The notes beneath the pieces were generated by a model. That model ran no database searches and was not told the origin of the DNA. It was given only the letters and a program-made list of their open reading frames with translations. A program made the translations under genes and the position numbers. From Streptomyces sp. NBC_00358 (GTDB taxonomy: Bacteria; Actinomycetota; Actinomycetes; Streptomycetales; Streptomycetaceae): a DNA stretch of 64,000 bases. Location: positions 7,564,001 to 7,628,000 of the forward strand of contig NZ_CP107976.1 of assembly GCF_036099295.1 (NCBI RefSeq), given 5' to 3'. Shown here piece after piece: positions 34,865-45,211 of this stretch (position 1 is its first letter; each line of letters begins with the position of its first letter).

Positions 34865-35124
34865 TGCCCGGAAACCTCCGGTCCCGGCGGGCCGTCGTCC
34901 GTACGCTGGTGATCTCCCGGTGCGATGGCCGCGGTTACTTCGGTGGAGTACGCCCATGGCGTGCGGTGAATCTGGATCACGTTCCGCTGCCGCCCGGATC
35001 TCGGGAGAACCGCCGTCGTCCCGCCCGGTGCCGTGGCGAAGGCGCCCCGAGGGCGTTCACGATCCGCGGCCGGCCCGATCGCGGGCGGGCGGCGCTGTCG
35101 GTGCGGTCTGGTAGGAATACTGCT
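34865..35124 (+). other. Intergenic region before priA
   Basis: This 260-bp stretch after the metK terminator has no supported gene; an open frame in line with priA runs through it but its translation (RAFTIRGRPDRGRA and similar) is not conserved-looking. It presumably carries the priA promoter. No clear operator seen. Confidence 0.4.
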
Positions 35125-37290
35125 GTGAGCAGCGCGAACGGGCACCCGGCAGAGGGCGCGGACGGCGCGGGTGGCGCGGACGGCGCGCCGCCCGAGCAGC
35201 TTGCGCTGATCCGGGAGACCGTGCGCCGGGCCAAGGCGCCGAAGGCGAAACCGCGGACGTGGCGGGGAGCCGCGCTGGCGAAGGAGCTGCCGGTCGCGCG
35301 GGTGCTCGTCGACAAAGGGGTGCTGCACCTCGACCGCTACTTCGACTACGCCGTGCCCGAGGAACTGGACGAGGCCGCGCGGCCGGGCGTGCGGGTGCGG
35401 GTGCGGTTCGGTGCCGGCGGACGCAATGTGCGGGACGGCCGGCGCGAGGGCGGCGGTCTGATCGACGGATTCCTCGTCGAACGGGTCGCCGAGTCCGACT
35501 ACTCAGGGCCGCTGGCGGCCCTCGCGCAGGTCGTCTCGCCCGAGCCCGTCCTCGGACCCGAACTGCTCGGACTGGCCCGTGCCGTCGCCGACCGGTACGC
35601 GGGATCACTCGCCGACGTCCTGCAACTGGCCGTTCCGCCCCGGCACGCCCGAGCCGAGGCCCGCGAGTCGCCGGCGCCTCCGCCGCCCCCCACCGCACCC
35701 GACCCCGGGACCTGGCGGCGGTACGGGCGGGGCGCGGACTTCCTCGCCTCGCTCGCCTCCGGCGGTGCCCCGCGCGCCGTGTGGACCGCGCTGCCCGGCC
35801 CCGAGTGGGCCGAGGAGATCGCCCGCGCGGTGCAGGCCACACTCGCCTCCGGGCGCGGCGCGCTCGTCGTCGTACCGGCCGGGCGGCCCGCCGCCCGTGT
35901 GGACACCGCGCTCACGGCCCTGCTGGGGAAGGGCCGGCACGCCGTGCTGACCGCCGACGCCGGCCCGGAGAGGCGCTATCGCGAGTGGCTCGCCGTACGA
36001 CGGGGGTCGGTACGGGCCGTGGTCGGCACCCGGGCCGCGATGTTCGCGCCCGTGCGGGATCTGGGACTTGTCGTCGTCTGGGACGACGGCGACGCCGGAC
36101 ACAGCGATGACAACGCTCCCTTCCCGCATGTCCGGGAGGTGCTGGAACTACGGGCCTCGCGCGACAAGTGCGGCTTCCTGCTGGGTAGTTGGACGTGCAC
36201 GGTGGAGGCGGCGCAACTGATCGAGAGCGGTTGGGCGCTGCCGCTGGCCGCGGACCGGGAACAGGTGCGCGCCGCCGCTCCGATGGTGCGGACCGTCGGC
36301 GACGGAGATCTCGCGCGCGACGAGGCCGCTCGGGCCGCCCGGCTGCCCACGCTCGCCTGGCAGGCCGTCAGGGAGGGGCTGCGGCACGGGCCCGTGCTGG
36401 TCCAGGTGCCCCGGCGGGGATATGTGCCCCGGATGGCGTGTGCCCAGTGCCGGGCTCCCGCCCGGTGCCGGCACTGCGCGGGGCCGCTGGAGGCGCAGGA
36501 CGCCCAGGCCCTGCGCTGCGCGTGGTGCGGGCGGGACGAGGCGGCCTGGCACTGCCAGGAGTGCGGCGGGTTCCGGCTGCGGGCTCAGGTCGTGGGCGCC
36601 CGACGCACCGCGGAGGAACTGGGCAGGGCCTTCCCCGCGGTGCCGGTGCGTACGTCCGGGCGGGAGCAGGTGCTGGACACGGTGCCGGCGTCGCCCGCGC
36701 TGGTGGTGAGCACGCCGGGGGCGGAGCCCGTCGCCGAGGGCGGCTACGCGGCGGCACTGCTGCTGGACGGCTGGGCGATGCTCGGACGGCCCGATCTGCG
36801 GGCCGGGGAGGACGCGTTGCGCCGCTGGACAGGGGCCGCCGCGCTGGTCCGTCCGCAGGGGGCGGGCGGCACGGTGGTGGTCGTGGCCGAACCGACCCTG
36901 CGGCCCGTGCAGGCGCTCGTACGGTGGGATCCCGTCGGGCACGCGGTGCGTGAACTCGCCGAGCGGGCCGAGCTGGGATTTCCGCCGGTCTCCCGGATGG
37001 CGGCGGTGTCCGGGGCGCCGGAGGCGCTCGCCGGGTTCCTCGCCGCCGCCGAACTGCCGCCCGACGCCGAGGTGTTGGGGCCCGTGCCGCTGCCGGCCGG
37101 CGAGGCCGGGCGGCCCCGGCGTCCCGGTGGGCCGCCGCCCGGGGAACCGGGGGAGCGGGTGCTCGTCCGGGTGCCCCCGGGGAGCGGCGCCGCGCTGGCG
37201 GCCGCGCTGAAGAGCGCGCAGGCGGCGCGGCTGGCGCGCGGCGGGAGCGAGCCCATAAGGATCCGGATCGATCCGCCCGACATCGGGTGA
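35125..37290 (+). CDS. priA: PriA-like primosomal protein N', helicase motifs degenerate
   Basis: Replication-restart protein homologue of 721 residues. The N-terminal DNA-binding part (RVLVDKGVLHLDRYFDYAVPEEL) and the zinc region are kept: four CxxC pairs CAQC, CRHC, CAWC and CQEC (about 437-480). The ATPase motifs are not kept. Where Walker A should be, it reads VVVPAGRPAARV, and the DEAH-like box reads VVVWDDGDAGH. Loss of helicase motifs is known in actinobacterial PriA, so it may serve as a structural loader. The GTG at 35125 is chosen over upstream in-frame starts because conservation begins there. Five 10-bp repeats follow the stop. Confidence 0.9.
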   Translation: MSSANGHPAEGADGAGGADGAPPEQLALIRETVRRAKAPKAKPRTWRGAALAKELPVARVLVDKGVLHLDRYFDYAVPEELDEAARPGVRVRVRFGAGGRNVRDGRREGGGLIDGFLVERVAESDYSGPLAALAQVVSPEPVLGPELLGLARAVADRYAGSLADVLQLAVPPRHARAEARESPAPPPPPTAPDPGTWRRYGRGADFLASLASGGAPRAVWTALPGPEWAEEIARAVQATLASGRGALVVVPAGRPAARVDTALTALLGKGRHAVLTADAGPERRYREWLAVRRGSVRAVVGTRAAMFAPVRDLGLVVVWDDGDAGHSDDNAPFPHVREVLELRASRDKCGFLLGSWTCTVEAAQLIESGWALPLAADREQVRAAAPMVRTVGDGDLARDEAARAARLPTLAWQAVREGLRHGPVLVQVPRRGYVPRMACAQCRAPARCRHCAGPLEAQDAQALRCAWCGRDEAAWHCQECGGFRLRAQVVGARRTAEELGRAFPAVPVRTSGREQVLDTVPASPALVVSTPGAEPVAEGGYAAALLLDGWAMLGRPDLRAGEDALRRWTGAAALVRPQGAGGTVVVVAEPTLRPVQALVRWDPVGHAVRELAERAELGFPPVSRMAAVSGAPEALAGFLAAAELPPDAEVLGPVPLPAGEAGRPRRPGGPPPGEPGERVLVRVPPGSGAALAAALKSAQAARLARGGSEPIRIRIDPPDIG

Positions 37291-37300
37291 GATCCAGTGC

Positions 37301-37360
37301 AGGCAGGTGCAGGCAGGTGCAGGCAGGTGCAGGCAGGTGCAGGCAGGTGCAGGGAGGCGC
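37301..37360 (+). repeat. Tandem 10-bp repeats just after priA
   Basis: Five perfect copies of aggcaggtgc (37301-37350) and one degenerate copy agggaggcgc (37351-37360), beginning 11 bp after the priA stop. The period is about one helical turn. Copy number is likely variable between strains by slippage. Confidence 0.92.
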
Positions 37361-37397
37361 AGAGGGGGAGGAGCAAGGGGGGAGCGGCGGACGTAGG

Positions 37398-37432
37398 ACT
37401 GCCTCCCGGGGGCCTTTGTGCCGGGAGGCAGT
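37398..37432. terminator. Bidirectional terminator between priA and the convergent gene
   Basis: Arms actgcctcccgg (37398-37409) and ccgggaggcagt (37421-37432), perfect 12 bp with an 11-nt loop, lie between convergent genes. Confidence 0.75.
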
Positions 37433-37450
37433 TGCCGTCTCGGGGGCCGG

Positions 37451-38438
<988 letters not shown>

Positions 38439-39371
38439 ATGAAGCTCGTCTTCGCAGGTACCCCCGAGGTCGCCGTTCCCGCCCTGGACGCCCTGATCGC
38501 CTCCGGGCGGCACGAGGTGGCCGCAGTCGTGACCCGGCCGGACGCGCCGGCCGGACGGGGGCGACGGCTCGTCGCGAGTCCGGTCGCCGTGCGGGCGGAG
38601 GAGGCCGGGATCGAGGTGCTCAAGCCCGCCAAGCCCCGGGACGAGGAATTCCTGGCCAGGCTGCGGGAGATCGGCCCCGACTGCTGTCCCGTCGTCGCGT
38701 ACGGGGCGCTGCTGCCCCGGGTCGCCCTCGACATCCCCGCCCAGGGCTGGGTCAACCTGCACTTCTCCCTGCTGCCGGCCTGGCGCGGCGCCGCCCCCGT
38801 CCAGCACGCGATCATGGCCGGCGACGAGATCACCGGCGCCACCACCTTCCTGATCGAGGAGGGCCTCGACTCGGGGCCGGTGTACGGCACCGTCACCGAG
38901 GAGATCCGGCCCACCGACACCAGCGGGGACCTGCTCACGCGGCTCGCCTTCGCCGGATCGGGACTGCTCGCCGCGACGATGGACGGGATCGAGGACGGCA
39001 CGCTCAAGGCCGTACCGCAGCCCGCCGACGGCATCAGCACCGCGTCGAAGATCACCGTCGAGAGCGCCCACGTCGACTGGACCGCCCCGGCGCTGCGCGT
39101 CGACCGCGTGGTGCGCGGCTGCACTCCCGCCCCCGGCTCCTGGACCGTCTTCCGGGACGAGCGGCTCAAGCTCATCCAGGTCGCCACGGTGCCCGACCGC
39201 ACGGACCTGGCCCCCGGCGAGCTGTTCGTCGCCAAGAACAACGTGTACGTGGGCACCGGTTCGTACGCCGTCGAGCTGCTCTGGGTGCAGGCCCAGGGCA
39301 AGAAGCCGATGCGCGCGGCGGACTGGGCCCGCGGGGTGCGGATCGCCTCCGGCGAGCGCCTCGGCGTCTGA
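38439..39371 (+). CDS. fmt: Methionyl-tRNA formyltransferase
   Basis: Formylates initiator Met-tRNA with 10-formyl-THF. The 310-residue enzyme has [17 protein letters not shown] at its start, the catalytic block [19 protein letters not shown] with Asn, His and SLLP, and the aspartate in GLDSGPV; the C-terminal OB-like domain follows from about residue 205. The ATG at 38439 gives the family N-terminus; the open frame upstream is not conserved. rsmB follows 62 bp later, as in most bacteria, so the two likely form an operon. Confidence 0.96.
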   Translation: MKLVFAGTPEVAVPALDALIASGRHEVAAVVTRPDAPAGRGRRLVASPVAVRAEEAGIEVLKPAKPRDEEFLARLREIGPDCCPVVAYGALLPRVALDIPAQGWVNLHFSLLPAWRGAAPVQHAIMAGDEITGATTFLIEEGLDSGPVYGTVTEEIRPTDTSGDLLTRLAFAGSGLLAATMDGIEDGTLKAVPQPADGISTASKITVESAHVDWTAPALRVDRVVRGCTPAPGSWTVFRDERLKLIQVATVPDRTDLAPGELFVAKNNVYVGTGSYAVELLWVQAQGKKPMRAADWARGVRIASGERLGV

Positions 39372-39433
39372 CGTCGGCCCTGCGGCGTACGCTGATAAGC
39401 GCATCTTTTTCCTGGATCCGGAGCACCTTTTTC

Positions 39434-40867
39434 GTGACTGAGCAGCCCCGTCGGCCGCAGAAGCCCGGCAAGCCCTACCGCCGCCCCCAGAAGGACCCGG
39501 TCCGCATGCTCGCCTTCGAGGCGCTGCGGGCCGTGGACGAGCGGGACGCGTACGCGAACCTCGTCCTGCCGCCGCTGCTGCGCAAGGCGCGGGAGAAGGG
39601 CGACTTCGACACACGGGACGCGGCGCTCGCCACCGAGCTGGTGTACGGCACGCTGCGCCGCCAGGGGACGTACGACGCCGTCATCTCGGCCTGTGTCGAC
39701 CGGCCGCTGCGGGAGGTCGACCCGCCGGTCCTCGACGTGCTCAGCCTCGGCGTCCACCAGTTGCTCGGCACCCGCATCCCCACGCACGCCGCCGTCTCCG
39801 CCTCCGTCGAGCTGGCCCGGGTGGTGCTCGGCGACGGGCGGGCCAAGTTCGTGAACGCCGTGCTGCGCAAGGTCGCGCGGCAGGACCTCGACGCCTGGCT
39901 GGAGCAGGTCGCGCCGCCGTACGACGACGACCCCGAGGACCATCTCGCCGTCGTGCACTCGCACCCGCGCTGGGTCGTCTCCGCGCTGTGGGACTCGCTG
40001 GGCGGCGGCCGGGCCGGCATCGAGGACCTGCTGGAGGCCGACAACGAGCGGCCCGAGGTGACCCTCGTCGCCCGGCCCGGACGCTCCACCGCCGAGGAAC
40101 TCCTCGACGCCCTCGACGAGGACTCGGCGCTGCCCGGGCGCTGGTCGCCGTACGCCGTGCGGCTCACCGAGGGCGGGGAGCCGGGCGCCATCGACGCCGT
40201 CCGCGAGGGCCGCGCGGGCGTCCAGGACGAGGGCAGCCAGCTCGTCGCGATCGCCCTCGCGAACGCGCCGCTCGACGGGCCCGACCGGGCCTGGCTGGAC
40301 GGCTGCGCCGGACCCGGCGGCAAGGCCGCGATGCTGGCGGGCCTCGCCGCCCGGCGAGGCGCGACGCTGCTCGCCTCGGAGAAGCAGCCGCACCGGGCCG
40401 GGCTCGTCGCCAAGGCGCTCGCCGGGAACCCCGGCCCCTACCAGGTCATCGCCGCCGACGGGACCCGCCCGCCGTGGCGGCCCGGCACCTTCGACCGGGT
40501 GCTCATGGACGTTCCCTGCACGGGCCTGGGCGCGCTGCGCCGCCGTCCCGAGGCCCGCTGGCGTCGCCGCCCCGAGGACCTCGACGGCTTCGCGACGCTC
40601 CAGCGCGGGCTGCTGCGTACGGCGCTCGAATCGGTGCGGGTCGGTGGTGTCGTCGGGTACGCGACCTGTTCGCCGCACCTCGCCGAGACCCGCGCGGTCG
40701 TCGACGACGTCCTCAAGCACTTCGAGGGCGGCTCCGCCGAACTGTTCGACGCCCGTCCGCTGCTGCCCGGCGTGCCCGGCCTCGGGGACGGCCCCGACGT
40801 ACAGCTCTGGCCGCATCTGCACGGGACGGACGCGATGTACCTGGCCCTGATCCGCAGAACCGGCTGA
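39434..40867 (+). CDS. rsmB: 16S rRNA m5C967 methyltransferase RsmB (Fmu/Sun)
   Basis: SAM-dependent cytosine-5 methyltransferase. The 477-residue protein has an N-terminal NusB-like domain (about 25-155) and a C-terminal Rossmann methyltransferase domain. Motif I is DGCAGPGGKAAMLA, motif IV has the cysteine in MDVPCTGLGALRRRPEARW, and motif VI has the catalytic cysteine in GYATCSPH. The GTG at 39434 starts VTEQPRRPQKPGKPYR, a typical basic leader. It is convergent with the MMPL gene, with a hairpin between. Confidence 0.94.
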   Translation: MTEQPRRPQKPGKPYRRPQKDPVRMLAFEALRAVDERDAYANLVLPPLLRKAREKGDFDTRDAALATELVYGTLRRQGTYDAVISACVDRPLREVDPPVLDVLSLGVHQLLGTRIPTHAAVSASVELARVVLGDGRAKFVNAVLRKVARQDLDAWLEQVAPPYDDDPEDHLAVVHSHPRWVVSALWDSLGGGRAGIEDLLEADNERPEVTLVARPGRSTAEELLDALDEDSALPGRWSPYAVRLTEGGEPGAIDAVREGRAGVQDEGSQLVAIALANAPLDGPDRAWLDGCAGPGGKAAMLAGLAARRGATLLASEKQPHRAGLVAKALAGNPGPYQVIAADGTRPPWRPGTFDRVLMDVPCTGLGALRRRPEARWRRRPEDLDGFATLQRGLLRTALESVRVGGVVGYATCSPHLAETRAVVDDVLKHFEGGSAELFDARPLLPGVPGLGDGPDVQLWPHLHGTDAMYLALIRRTG

Positions 40868-40921
40868 CCCCACGGCGCGACCGGCGCGTCCGGCCCGTCC
40901 GGCCGTTGGTTTCGTCCGGCC

Positions 40922-40952
40922 CGCGGTGGGCGGCGCCGCGCTGCCCACCGCG
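40922..40952. terminator. Hairpin between convergent rsmB and MMPL genes
   Basis: Arms cgcggtgggc (40922-40931) and gcccaccgcg (40943-40952), perfect 10 bp with an 11-nt loop. Confidence 0.7.
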
Positions 40953-40975
40953 TCCGCCTGTCGCGGTTCGCTTCG

Positions 40976-43192
40976 TCAGCCGGGCGGCGAAGCCGGGTCC
41001 GAGGCCTGCCCGGGTCCTTCGGTTTCGCCGGGTGTTCCGGGGGCCCCGGGAGCGTCCGGCTCGGCCGCGTCCGGGGGCGGGACGCCGCCGTCCTCGTGGG
41101 CGAGCCGGTGGGGCCACCACACCTTGGGGCCCACGTCGAGGAAGAGCGCGGTGACCAGTACCGAGCGCACCACGAAGGTGTCCAGGAGCACGCCCAGGGC
41201 GACCGCGAAGCCGATCTCCGCGAAGCCCACGATCGGCAGGGTGCCGAGGGCCGCGAACGTGCCCGCGAGGACGAGACCGGCGGAGGTGATCACCGCCCCG
41301 GTGGTGGCGAGCCCCGTCACCACACCCTCGCGAGTCCCCCGGTGCCCCGCCTCCTCGCGGATGCGCGTCGTCAGGAAGATGTTGTAGTCGATGCCGAGCG
41401 CCACCAGGAACACGAAGACGAACAGGGGGAAGGCCACGTCCTCGCCCGCGTAGTCGAAGATGTGCCGGAAGGCCAGCGCGCTCACACCGAGGGCCGTGGC
41501 CAGCGACAGCACCACGGTCCCGATCAGCAGGAGCGGAGCGACCAGAGCGCGCAGCAGGACGCTCAGGACCAGCAGGACCACCAGCAGGACGAGCGGGATC
41601 ACCAGGTAGTTGTCGTGCGTCTGGGCCTTCTCCATGTCGAGCAGGGCCGCCGAGCCGCCGCCCACCTTCGCGTCGGCGCCGGGTACGGCGTGCACCGCGT
41701 CGCGCACCCGCTCGACGGTGGCCTTCGCCGCCGCGCTGTCGGAGGGGGCACGGGTCGTCGCCTCGAACAGCACCCGGCCGCCGTGCTCGGGCGCGGTGCC
41801 CGGCGGCACGCCGATGCTCGTCGGCACCACCCCCGGGTCCGCCGCCACGGTACGGCCGACCTCTCTGCCCTGCGCCGTGTTGGACACGATCACCAGCGGA
41901 TCCCCGTCACCCGCGGGGAAGTAGCGTGCCGAGACCTCCTGGCCGACGATCGAGTCCGGTCTCCCGGTGAAGGTGTCGGCGTTGGAGATGCCCGCGGCCC
42001 GCAACTGGATCAGCCCCAGGGACAGCACCCCCAGCGCCAGTGCCGTGGCCACCCAGGTCGTCCGGGGGCGGCGGGCGATCCGGCGGCCCATGCGCGCCCA
42101 GACGCCGCTCTTGGTCGGATCGGCCGAGCCGACGTGCGGGACGGCGGGCCAGAAGATCCAGCGCCCGAAGACCAGCAGCAGGGCGGGGAAGAGGGTGAGC
42201 ATGGTCAGCAGGCCGACGCCCACGCCGATCGCCGCGACCGGTCCGAGACCGCGCGTCGAGTTCATCTCGGCGACCAGGAGCACCAGCATGCTCAGCACGA
42301 CCGTCGCCCCGGAGGCGAGGATGGCCGGACCGGCCCGGTTCATGGCGAGTGCCATCGCCTCGTGGCGGTCCTCGTGGCGGCGCAGCTCCTCGCGGTAGCG
42401 GGCGACCAGCAGCAGCGCGTAGTCGGTCCCCGCGCCGAACACCAGCACCGTCAGGATGCCCGCGCTCTGCCCGTTGACCGTCAGACCGGCGTGTTTCGCC
42501 AGCAGATAGATCAGCGCCTGCGCCGTGAACAGCGCGACGACCACGCCGAGCAGCGGGACGAACAGCAGGGTGGGGCTCCGGAAGGTGATCAGCAGCATCA
42601 CGACGACGACGGCCATCGCGGCGTAGAGCAGGGTCGAGTCGATGCCCTTGAAGGCGTTGGAGGAGTCCGCGGCGGTACCGCCGGGCCCGGTGACGTGCAC
42701 GGAGAGCCCGTCGCCGCCTTTGCCCACCTGGTCGCGGATGGAGGCGACGGCGGGGGAGATCCGCTGCCAGCCGGCCGCGTCCATCGTGATGGGGACGTAG
42801 ATCTGCGCGGCGCGCGGATCCACGGGCCGGTCGAAGGCCGGTCCCCGGGTCTCCGCGCCGCGGACGCCGTGCTCCCGCAGTGCCTTCACCTGCTGGACGT
42901 CCTCGGCGATCTGCCGGCGGTCCTGTGCCGTCAGACCGTCCGGGCGCGCGTAGACGACGACCGCGGGAATCTGCTCGGGCCGGAACTCGTTCGAGATGTC
43001 GAGGACTTGGGTGGACTCGGCCGAGCCCGGCAGCCAGGACTGGGCGTCGTTGTCCTGGGCGTCACTGAGCTTCGCGCCGAGCGGTGCCACGAAGACGAGC
43101 ACGAGCAGCCACAGGGCCAGGACCAGCCACTTGGACCGGCGTCCGCACACGATCCCGATGGCCGCCCGCTTCCAGGCGTCGAGCTGCTTCAT
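40976..43192 (-). CDS. MMPL/RND-family membrane transporter
   Basis: A 738-residue inner-membrane protein with the MMPL plan: one N-terminal membrane helix (WLVLALWLLVLVFVAPLGAKL), a large extracytoplasmic loop, five helices, and the same pattern repeated. Conserved proton-path motifs are VFGAGTDYALLLVARYREEL (first half) and the matching ALGIDYNIFLTTRIREE (second half). It probably exports a lipid or drug. The C-terminus is a Pro/Gly-rich tail. The ATG at 43192 (MKQLDAWKRAA) is chosen; an upstream in-frame ATG adds an unlikely 40-residue leader. No regulator is adjacent; rpe is divergent. Confidence 0.9.
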   Translation of the reverse strand: MKQLDAWKRAAIGIVCGRRSKWLVLALWLLVLVFVAPLGAKLSDAQDNDAQSWLPGSAESTQVLDISNEFRPEQIPAVVVYARPDGLTAQDRRQIAEDVQQVKALREHGVRGAETRGPAFDRPVDPRAAQIYVPITMDAAGWQRISPAVASIRDQVGKGGDGLSVHVTGPGGTAADSSNAFKGIDSTLLYAAMAVVVVMLLITFRSPTLLFVPLLGVVVALFTAQALIYLLAKHAGLTVNGQSAGILTVLVFGAGTDYALLLVARYREELRRHEDRHEAMALAMNRAGPAILASGATVVLSMLVLLVAEMNSTRGLGPVAAIGVGVGLLTMLTLFPALLLVFGRWIFWPAVPHVGSADPTKSGVWARMGRRIARRPRTTWVATALALGVLSLGLIQLRAAGISNADTFTGRPDSIVGQEVSARYFPAGDGDPLVIVSNTAQGREVGRTVAADPGVVPTSIGVPPGTAPEHGGRVLFEATTRAPSDSAAAKATVERVRDAVHAVPGADAKVGGGSAALLDMEKAQTHDNYLVIPLVLLVVLLVLSVLLRALVAPLLLIGTVVLSLATALGVSALAFRHIFDYAGEDVAFPLFVFVFLVALGIDYNIFLTTRIREEAGHRGTREGVVTGLATTGAVITSAGLVLAGTFAALGTLPIVGFAEIGFAVALGVLLDTFVVRSVLVTALFLDVGPKVWWPHRLAHEDGGVPPPDAAEPDAPGAPGTPGETEGPGQASDPASPPG

Positions 43193-43326
43193 GCCCACCC
43201 CCGAGGTCGGACGCGGCGCCGCTGGGCCGCCCAGCATGGCATGCCGGAGGGTCGTAGGACATCCGCGGAACAACCCAGGTCCGGACCGAGGCGGGCAACC
43301 GGCCCGGGACATGGCAGTCTTGGGGC

Positions 43327-44013
43327 ATGGCCGTGCAGATCAACCCCAGCATCCTGTCCGCCGACTTCGCCCGTCTTGCCGAGGAGGCAAGGGCGGTGGA
43401 AGGCGCGGACTGGCTCCATGTCGACGTCATGGACAACCATTTCGTACCGAACCTCACGCTCGGGGTGCCGGTCGTGGAGTCTTTGGCCCGCGCGACGGAC
43501 ACACCGCTGGACTGCCATCTGATGATCGAGGACCCCGACCGGTGGGCTCCCCAGTATGTGGAAGCCGGTGCGGGCTCCGTAACCTTCCACGTGGAGGCCG
43601 CCGCCGCGCCCGTCCGGCTCGCCCGTGAGATCCGGGCCAAGGGTGCCCGTGCCTCCATGGCGCTCAAGCCGGCGACCCCCATCGAGCCGTACGAGGACTT
43701 GCTGCCCGAGCTCGACATGTTGCTGATCATGACGGTCGAGCCCGGATTCGGGGGTCAGGCCTTTCTTGACATCATGCTCCCCAAGATCCGCCGCACGCGC
43801 GAGTTGATCAGCAAGCACGGCCTGGAACTGTGGCTCCAGATCGACGGCGGTGTCTCGGCGTCCACCATCGAGCGGTGCGCGGAGGCGGGCGCCGACGTGT
43901 TCGTCGCCGGATCGGCGGTGTACGGGGCGGCGGACCCGGCCCAGGCGGTACGTGCACTGCGCACCCAGGCACAGGAGGCGACGGCCCATGCGTCGTGGGC
44001 GTGCGACCACTGA
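43327..44013 (+). CDS. rpe: Ribulose-phosphate 3-epimerase
   Basis: Metal-dependent epimerase of the pentose phosphate pathway. The 228-residue TIM-barrel protein shows [16 protein letters not shown], the metal ligand motifs [17 protein letters not shown] and [12 protein letters not shown], the [11 protein letters not shown] loop and [16 protein letters not shown]. The SorC-type regulator gene begins about 100 bp downstream on the same strand. Confidence 0.96.
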   Translation: MAVQINPSILSADFARLAEEARAVEGADWLHVDVMDNHFVPNLTLGVPVVESLARATDTPLDCHLMIEDPDRWAPQYVEAGAGSVTFHVEAAAAPVRLAREIRAKGARASMALKPATPIEPYEDLLPELDMLLIMTVEPGFGGQAFLDIMLPKIRRTRELISKHGLELWLQIDGGVSASTIERCAEAGADVFVAGSAVYGAADPAQAVRALRTQAQEATAHASWACDH

Positions 44014-44115
44014 ACCAAGGGAACGTGAACGCCGCCCATCAGGGCGGATCAAGTGCGCCGGATCTGCAAGGATGAACGGCGAATCCAGAGTGTGAACAGA
44101 AGTGAGGAGATCGCC

Positions 44116-45135
44116 GTGTCGGGTATGTCGGCGGGCCGGTCAGCCATGCGGATGGGACCCGCTGAGCTGGTCCAGGCGGCGGCCATGGCCCGCCGCTTCT
44201 ACCTTGAGGGCAAATCCAAGATCCAGATCGCCGAGGAGTTCGGCGTCAGCCGCTTCAAGGTGGCCCGGGTCCTGGAGACCGCTCTCGAACGGGATCTCGT
44301 GAGGATCGAGATCCGCGTCCCGGCCGAGCTGGACGCGGAGCGCTCGGACGCGCTGCGTGCCCGCTACGGCCTGCGGCACGCCGTGGTCGTCGAGTCCCCG
44401 GCCGAGGCCGAGGAGTCGCCCGACCCGGAGAACCTCGGCGAGGTGGCCGCCGACCTGCTCGGCGAGCTCGTCAACGAGGGCGATGTGCTCGGTCTCGCCT
44501 GGGGCCGCTCCACGATCCACATGGCGGCGGCGCTCGACCGGCTCCCGCCGTGCACCGTGGTGCAGCTGACGGGGGTGTACGACGCGGGTACCGCCGAGCG
44601 CGGCTCCGTCGAGGCGGTCCGGCGCGCCGCGCAGGTGTCGGGCGGCGACGCCCACCCCATCTACGCGCCGATGCTGCTGCCCGACGCGGCCACCGCGGCG
44701 GCGCTGCGCAACCAGACGGGGATCGCCCGCGCCTTCGAGTACTTCGACAAGGTCACGGTCGCCTGCGTCTCCATCGGCTCGTGGGAGCCGGGCATCTCCA
44801 CGGTGCACGACATGCTCAGCGACGAGGAGCGCGCCCACTACGCGTCCCTCGGTGTCGCCGCCGAGATGTCCGCGCACCTCTTCGACGCCGAGGGCCGGCG
44901 GGTCGGGCGTGACCTCGGCGAGCGCTGCATCACGGTCGAGGCCGACCGGCTGCGCCGTATCCCCGAGGTCGTCGCCATAGCGGGCGGGCAGCGAAAGGCC
45001 GCCGCCATCGACGCGGTGCTGCGGTCCGGGCTCGTCACCAGTCTGGTGACGGACACCTCGGCCGCGGACGCGCTGATGACGGCGGGACCGCCGCCGCGCC
45101 CGGCGCTGAACCGGGCCGACCCGGACGGGCCCTGA
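44116..45135 (+). CDS. SorC/DeoR-type sugar-binding transcriptional regulator
   Basis: A 339-residue regulator with an N-terminal helix-turn-helix (KSKIQIAEEFGVSRFKVARVLE, about 32-53) and a large C-terminal sugar-phosphate-binding domain of the SorC family. Typical motifs are GDVLGLAWGRS, QLTGVYD and AIAGGQRKAAAIDAVLRSG. I chose the GTG at 44116 because GAGGAG lies 8 bases upstream; another GTG 24 bp earlier has no good binding site. Its place after rpe suggests a sugar phosphate ligand, but the target genes are not evident. A long inverted repeat follows the stop. Confidence 0.88.
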   Translation: MSGMSAGRSAMRMGPAELVQAAAMARRFYLEGKSKIQIAEEFGVSRFKVARVLETALERDLVRIEIRVPAELDAERSDALRARYGLRHAVVVESPAEAEESPDPENLGEVAADLLGELVNEGDVLGLAWGRSTIHMAAALDRLPPCTVVQLTGVYDAGTAERGSVEAVRRAAQVSGGDAHPIYAPMLLPDAATAAALRNQTGIARAFEYFDKVTVACVSIGSWEPGISTVHDMLSDEERAHYASLGVAAEMSAHLFDAEGRRVGRDLGERCITVEADRLRRIPEVVAIAGGQRKAAAIDAVLRSGLVTSLVTDTSAADALMTAGPPPRPALNRADPDGP

Positions 45136-45156
45136 GGAGAACACCCAGAGCGCGCC

Positions 45157-45211
45157 GCGAGGGGACGGCCGTGGCAGCATCGACGTCATGCTGCTGCGGC
45201 CGTCCCCTCGC
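45157..45211 (+). promoter_or_regulatory. Long inverted repeat covering the RNase gene start
   Basis: Outer arms of 15 bp pair perfectly: gcgaggggacggccg (45157-45171) and cggccgtcccctcgc (45197-45211). An inner stem gcagcat (45174-45180) with atgctgc (45188-45194) leaves a 7-nt loop cgacgtc. The start codon of the RNase gene (45188-45190) is the first part of the inner right arm. It could be the terminator of the SorC gene, a translation block on the RNase, or both. Confidence 0.75.
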
